This document shows positions 60,331-64,000 of a stretch of DNA of 64,000 nt, in pieces. How positions within the stretch are numbered: position 1 is the first letter of the stretch; each line of letters begins with the position of its first letter. A program made the translations under genes and the position numbers. This stretch comes from Streptococcus pneumoniae (lineage in GTDB: Bacteria; Bacillota; Bacilli; Lactobacillales; Streptococcaceae). Under the pieces are notes generated by a model. That model made no database searches. It saw nothing but the letters and a program-made list of their open reading frames with translations, and was not told the DNA's origin. The stretch covers positions 7,501 to 71,500 of the forward strand of contig NZ_CKYA01000001.1 of NCBI RefSeq assembly GCF_001113365.1, read 5' to 3'.

Positions 60331-61326
60331 ATGGAAAAAGGGAAAAAGGTAACGATATATGATATTGCACGTTTGTCTGGTTTTTCTCCAAAGACAGTTT
60401 CACGTGTAATAAATGGAGGGAATAGAGTAAAACCTGAGACTTATAATGCCATAAAAAAAGTCATCGATGAGTTATCCTATATTCCAAATGCCTATGCTCA
60501 GAATTTAACGAAGAAAGAAACCACGAATATTTTAATATCTGTGAAGAAGATTGATTCTTTTCCTTTAATCTGGTTTCAAACACTTTTAGATAAAGTTTTA
60601 CAAACTTGTAGACAATTTGGAGTAAATGCTATTGTTGAATATTTTGGAGAGGAAGATTCGATTAGTAATTCAATTATTTCAAGTATTGGTAGCCTTGTAG
60701 ATGGAGTGATTGTCTTTTATGAGGGGGAGAATGATATTCGAATCCAATATTTAAAGAAAAATAATATGCCTTTCATTGTCTTTGGAGAGTCTCAAACACC
60801 TGGAGTAGTTTACGTATCTAACAATAACTTTCAAGCTACTTATGATATGATGAAAGTAGTTTTGGAAAAGAATTTTAAAGATATGTGGTTACTTATGGGA
60901 GGTGAGTCTTATGTAAATAAGGATCGAGAGAGAGGAGTGAGAACTTTTTTAAAGGATAATAATTATTCTATGGATTTGAAGGTAGTTTATGGTTTAACTA
61001 CAATAGAGTCAGTTTATTCCTTTGCTGTGAATGATTTGTCTTTTGGAAATTATCCAGATATTATATTTGTTTCAGGCGATGAAAAAGTTCAGGGACTAAT
61101 TCGTGCGTGTTACGAAAAAGGAATAGCGATTCCGGATAATATATCCGTTGTTGGATTTGATAATATTCCAATTTCACAGTATTACACTCCTGCTTTATCT
61201 ACAATTTCTCCTAATTATGTTAAATTAGCTCAAGAAATGATTGAAGGGGTATTAGCAATTATAAAGGGGGAAAGTGTCACATCTGTTGAAGTTTCTACTA
61301 AACTTGTTAGGAGACAGAGTTTCTAG
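60331..61326 (+). CDS. LacI-family transcriptional regulator of the island
   Basis: 331 residues from the ATG at 60331, with ACAGGAGTATTTTA upstream; the frame opens at 60304 without a ribosome site. HTH KKVTIYDIARLSGFSPKTVSRVINGG (~5-30), hinge, then a periplasmic-binding-like ligand domain (LVDGVIVFYEG, DMWLLMGGESYVNKDRERGVRTF, DNISVVGFDNIPISQYYTPALSTI). LacI proteins bind CG-centred palindromes, and two near-identical ones lie at 48052 and 54327. Only a half-site (TGACAGG) precedes its own gene. Confidence 0.88.
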   Translation: MEKGKKVTIYDIARLSGFSPKTVSRVINGGNRVKPETYNAIKKVIDELSYIPNAYAQNLTKKETTNILISVKKIDSFPLIWFQTLLDKVLQTCRQFGVNAIVEYFGEEDSISNSIISSIGSLVDGVIVFYEGENDIRIQYLKKNNMPFIVFGESQTPGVVYVSNNNFQATYDMMKVVLEKNFKDMWLLMGGESYVNKDRERGVRTFLKDNNYSMDLKVVYGLTTIESVYSFAVNDLSFGNYPDIIFVSGDEKVQGLIRACYEKGIAIPDNISVVGFDNIPISQYYTPALSTISPNYVKLAQEMIEGVLAIIKGESVTSVEVSTKLVRRQSF

Positions 61327-61513
61327 TATTGTTTAATTCTTGAAAATCCTAATGGAAAAGATGGAGTGTTCTAAAGTAAGTTCTGTTTAGCCTCCATTCA
61401 GTTTCTATTGAGTTGGATCCAATTTCTAACAAGTGGGACATTTTCACGTTCGATTTACTAAAGACATTATCACATTCGAATCACACATCTTTCAAAAAAA
61501 TTGTAAAAAAGTC

Positions 61514-61542
61514 TTGACAAAGAAAAAACAAAGTATTAAAAT
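61514..61542 (+). promoter_or_regulatory. promoter of the trp leader
   Basis: TTGACA (61514-61519), 17-base spacer, TAAAAT (61537-61542). It is the only clear promoter upstream of either T-box. Confidence 0.8.
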
Positions 61543-61559
61543 AAGTTCAACAAATCAGA

Positions 61560-61802
61560 AAAGTAACTATTTTTGATCTTCAGGGAGCCTGTGGTGATTG
61601 TGAACAGGTGGTTGGAAATAGTGAAAGTGGGCTGATTTTAAAAATGAATTTGAAACAATGAAAATTCGGTGCGCACACCTTACAGTGCAACTTGTTGTTA
61701 GACAAGGCAGAGATGTAAAGGGGGATAATCCCTTTATAATTGAGGTGGCACCGCGTTACCAACGCCCTCACATGGAAGTAGATTCTGTGTGTGGGCTTTT
61801 TT
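61560..61802 (+). ncRNA. tryptophan T-box leader 1
   Basis: A T-box element with a Stem I region (61580-61640), the T-box sequence AGGTGGCACCGCG (61743-61755) and the terminator GCCCTCACA / TGTGTGTGGGC plus TTTTTT. TGG at 61628-61630 is the likely specifier codon, consistent with trp. An uncharged tRNA-Trp would stabilise the antiterminator and allow readthrough into the trpB fragment and second T-box. Confidence 0.85.
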
Positions 61803-61932
61803 CTTTCGGTCATTTTGTTTTTCTTTTATTAGGGCCTTAAGTCGCTTTGATGAACTTAAGTTCTATCTGCAGCTCCTTGCCTACTACTAAAAGCAAACAA
61901 AAAGGCCGGACTAATATGAAAAAAGCTAGTAA

Positions 61933-62035
61933 TACTCAATGAAAATCAAAGAGCAAACTAGGAAACTAGCCGCAGGCTATACTTGAGTACGGCAAGGCGA
62001 CGTTGACGCAGTTTGAAGAGATTTTCGAAGAGTAT
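61933..62035 (-). repeat. BOX element (boxA-boxC form, reverse orientation)
   Basis: ATACTCAATGAAAATCAAAG to GAGATTTTCGAAGAGTAT; reads as a BOX on the minus strand with GTCAACGTCGCCTTGCC. It lies between the two T-boxes, immediately 5' of the trpB fragment. Confidence 0.92.
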
Positions 62036-62042
62036 GAAGGTA

Positions 62043-62132
62043 TACCGAGATGAACCTCTCATCATCAATGTCTCTGGTCGTGGAGACAAGGACGTAGCTG
62101 CGATTGCAGACTACCTAGAAGCTAAAAAGTAA
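62043..62132 (+). pseudogene. trpB: 3' fragment of a trpB gene
   Basis: A short open stretch ending at the stop 62130-62132 encodes DEPLIINVSGRGDKDVAAIA then DYLEAKK; (N)LSGRGDKD is the C-terminal signature of tryptophan synthase beta. Only about 30 of ~400 codons remain, and the 5' side runs into the BOX element. It indicates that an extra trpB copy once lay between the two T-boxes. Confidence 0.82.
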
Positions 62133-62145
62133 TAGATGGAAAAAT

Positions 62146-62379
62146 TACAGTCTTTTCTCTCACAGAGAGCTTGTGGTTGCTGGAAACAAGCAGAGAAAGC
62201 TGTAAAGTTGGGTCCATCTGAAACGAGAGAAGAAAACATAATTCTCAAGGGAGTGCCCTTTATAGCACAACCTGTTACAGGAGGTATCTGAGACAGGAAT
62301 GAGAGATAGGAGAAATCCTATAATTGAGGTGGCACCGCGAATTTCGTCCTCACGCAAGTTATTTTGCGTGGGGATTTTT
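62146..62379 (+). ncRNA. tryptophan T-box leader 2, in front of trpE
   Basis: Stem I (about 62165-62225) with TGG at 62209-62211 as likely specifier, T-box AGGTGGCACCGCG (62327-62339) and the terminator TCCTCACGCAA / TTGCGTGGGGA plus TTTTT. No convincing promoter lies between the trpB fragment and this element, so it may be transcribed from the promoter at 61514. Confidence 0.87.
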
Positions 62380-62425
62380 CATACAGTCGCCACGGACTAG
62401 AAGTAGAACTGAAAGGGAAATTACA

Positions 62426-63787
62426 ATGGAACGAATCATTCATGGAGATGTCTTATCACCAATCTTGGCTTATATGCGCCTAAAGGGGCAACACAAGGTT
62501 ATCTTAGAGAGTATTCCGAGAGACAAGGAAACAGCTCGTTTTTCTATCTTAGCCTATAATCCAGTTTTTGAGATTAAGTTTGAAAATGGAGTCCTTTATC
62601 AAAATGGTCAAGTGATTGATCGTGATCCCTTGGATTTCCTTTATGAAGTGACTCATAAGAGACAGCACCATTCAGACCTCCCTTTTGGTGGTGGGGCAAT
62701 TGGCTTTGTGGGTTACGATATGATTTCGCTTTATGAAGAAATTGGTCAAATTCCGGAAGATACTATTGGAACGCCAGACATGCATTTCTTCGTCTATGAG
62801 AGTTACATGGTCTTTGACCACAAGAAGGAAAAAATCCATGTCATCGAGGATGCTCTCTATAGTGAGCGTAGTCAAGAAAACTTGGAAGAAGCCTTGAACC
62901 AAGTGCTTGAGGAATTACGCATTCCTGCTCTAAATGAATTTGAAGACTTGGATCTATCTCCGTTAGACTTCAAACCCCATATTGCTCCTCAGAAGTTTGA
63001 GGAAATGGTGGAAACAGCTCGTGACTTGATTCGTAATGGCGATATGTTCCAATGTGTACTCAGTCAGCGCTTCTCAGCAGAAGTTACTGGAAATCCATTT
63101 GACTTCTACAGAAATCTCCGCGTGACGAATCCTTCTAATTACCTTTATTTCTATGACTTTGGGGATTATCAAATCATCGGAGCCAGTCCTGAAAGTTTGG
63201 TTTCTGTCAAAAATGGCATCGTGACAACCAATCCGATTGCAGGGACACGACCAAGAGGTGTTACGGATGAAGAAGACAAGGCTTTGGCGACAGATCTGCT
63301 TTCGGATGAGAAGGAAACAGCAGAGCATCGAATGTTAGTAGACTTGGGTCGTAATGATATTGGTCGCATCTCTGAAACGGCCAGTGTCCAAGTCACTAAG
63401 TATATGGAAGTGGAGCTTTTCCGTTATGTCATGCATTTGACCAGCGTGGTCAAGGGGCGTTTGCTTCCAGAACTCACTGCCATGGATGCCTTGAAAGCAA
63501 CACTTCCTGCTGGAACAGTTTCAGGAGCACCAAAGATTCGGGCCATGAGACGCATCTATGAACTAGAAGCGGAAAAACGAGGCGTATATGCAGGAGCAAT
63601 CGGTTACTTGTCAGCGACGGGTGATATGGATTTCGCCATTGCCATCCGAACTATGATTCTCAAAAATCAAACAGCCTATGTTCAGGCTGGGGCAGGGATT
63701 GTCTACGACTCCATTGCCCAAAACGAATACCAAGAAACCATTAACAAGGCTAAATCTATGACTAGAATTGGAGAACTAAGACCATGA
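62426..63787 (+). CDS. trpE: anthranilate synthase component I
   Basis: 453 residues from the ATG at 62426 (GAAAGGGAAATTAC upstream); the frame is open back to 62324 but that part is T-box RNA. Chorismate-binding core: FGGGAIGFVGYDMISLYEE, VLSQRFSAEVTGNPFDFYRNLRVTNPSNYLYFYDF, PIAGTRPRGVTDEEDKALATDLLSDEKETAEHRMLVDLGRND and TLPAGTVSGAPKIRAM. It makes anthranilate from chorismate with TrpG. The stop overlaps the trpG start (ATGA). Confidence 0.96.
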   Translation: MERIIHGDVLSPILAYMRLKGQHKVILESIPRDKETARFSILAYNPVFEIKFENGVLYQNGQVIDRDPLDFLYEVTHKRQHHSDLPFGGGAIGFVGYDMISLYEEIGQIPEDTIGTPDMHFFVYESYMVFDHKKEKIHVIEDALYSERSQENLEEALNQVLEELRIPALNEFEDLDLSPLDFKPHIAPQKFEEMVETARDLIRNGDMFQCVLSQRFSAEVTGNPFDFYRNLRVTNPSNYLYFYDFGDYQIIGASPESLVSVKNGIVTTNPIAGTRPRGVTDEEDKALATDLLSDEKETAEHRMLVDLGRNDIGRISETASVQVTKYMEVELFRYVMHLTSVVKGRLLPELTAMDALKATLPAGTVSGAPKIRAMRRIYELEAEKRGVYAGAIGYLSATGDMDFAIAIRTMILKNQTAYVQAGAGIVYDSIAQNEYQETINKAKSMTRIGELRP

Positions 63788-64000
63788 TTTTATTGATTGA
63801 CAACTATGATTCTTTTACCTATAACTTGGCCCAATACATTGGGAATTTTGCAGAAGTTCAGGTTTTGAGAAATGATGATTCCAAGCTGTATGAAGAAGCT
63901 GAAAAAGCAGATGGTCTGGTCTTTTCTCCTGGTCCTGGTTGGCCAGTTGATGCTGGAAAGATGGAAGACATGATTCGTGATTTTGCTGGCAAGAAGCCGA
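63784..64000 (+). CDS. trpG: anthranilate synthase component II, N-terminal part
   Basis: The start overlaps trpE. About 72 residues are in the window: MILLIDNYDSFTYNLAQYIG and LVFSPGPGWPVDAGKM, the N-terminal glutamine amidotransferase motifs. The catalytic Cys region lies beyond the edge. It supplies ammonia to TrpE. Confidence 0.93.
   Translation, partial: MILLIDNYDSFTYNLAQYIGNFAEVQVLRNDDSKLYEEAEKADGLVFSPGPGWPVDAGKMEDMIRDFAGKKP

Noticed and set aside
61658..61840. Short open frame within T-box 1
   Set aside because: It spans the T-box and terminator and has no protein features.
62100..62150. Separate promoter for T-box 2
   Set aside because: TTGCAG is present but no acceptable -10 at the right distance.
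62324..62425. Coding extension of trpE to the left
   Set aside because: This interval is the T-box sequence and terminator; the ribosome site and family N-terminus support 62426.
1..64000. CRISPR arrays, tRNA, rRNA or complete insertion sequences
   Set aside because: No regularly spaced repeats, no tRNA or rRNA sequence and no transposase frame was seen on reading.

Overview
The window looks like a chromosome segment of a mitis-group Streptococcus (S. mitis / S. oralis / S. pneumoniae lineage). The basis is a recognisable amiACDEF oligopeptide permease, a piu iron-uptake cluster, an sczA-czcD zinc-efflux pair, a PfbA-like LPXTG adhesin, and the short repeats BOX and RUP typical of this lineage. 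Housekeeping genes dominate. No complete insertion sequence, prophage, CRISPR array, tRNA or rRNA gene was seen.

Layout. 1-1435: the 5' end of a raffinose regulator (msmR) facing a decapitated sucrose phosphorylase gene, apparently the scar of a deleted raffinose operon. 1573-2766: an O-antigen ligase-like membrane protein. 2811-3180: a possible group II intron remnant. 3452-9933: amiACDEF. 10050-13070: a TrpXYZ-type ABC transporter behind a CodY-like, attenuator-bearing leader; from memory, S. pneumoniae has trehalose genes at this position. 13393-19562: UPF0154, murI, rdgB, a phosphodiesterase, a CBS protein, a XerD-like protein, scpA, scpB, rluB and yidD in a tight chain. 19672-23387 (minus): piuBCDA. 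23624-28501: pepA, a small possible immunity protein, intron and RUP debris, a MarR regulator, a broken NTF2-like gene and a choline/betaine transporter. 28639-36425: sczA/czcD, galR/galK/galT, a thioesterase, and xpt-pbuX behind a purine riboswitch. 36982-45116: glyoxalase, exoA, a repeat-flanked CPBP/ArsR/SdpI cassette, a DUF3290/DUF421 pair and a heterodimeric ABC exporter. 45247-47208: a sugar transferase plus aminotransferase pair.

48015-61326 is the most island-like part. It is visibly AT-rich and has two promoter-operator regions with almost the same perfect palindrome, TGACA(C/G)CGGTGTCA, over the presumed transcription start. One drives pfbA, a PP2C-like phosphatase, a PhoU-like protein, a second galT and galE. 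The other drives a 2H phosphoesterase, a three-gene ABC importer and an MgtC-like protein. A LacI-family regulator closes the island and is the obvious candidate to bind both palindromes. The phosphatase, PhoU, 2H-esterase and importer set suggests a regulon for an organophosphate or glyco-phosphate; this is inference.

61514-64000 is the start of the trp operon. Two tandem tryptophan T-boxes precede trpE, with a BOX element and a 3' fragment of trpB between them. The strongest regulatory finding is the leader of the TrpXYZ-type transporter: an aromatic-rich leader peptide (MNKRQAVTMNQNFYFSYFR) followed by seven alternately pairing segments ending in a terminator, a long domino-style attenuator. 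Coordinates were read by eye; domain calls are from motif recognition and were not checked against a database.
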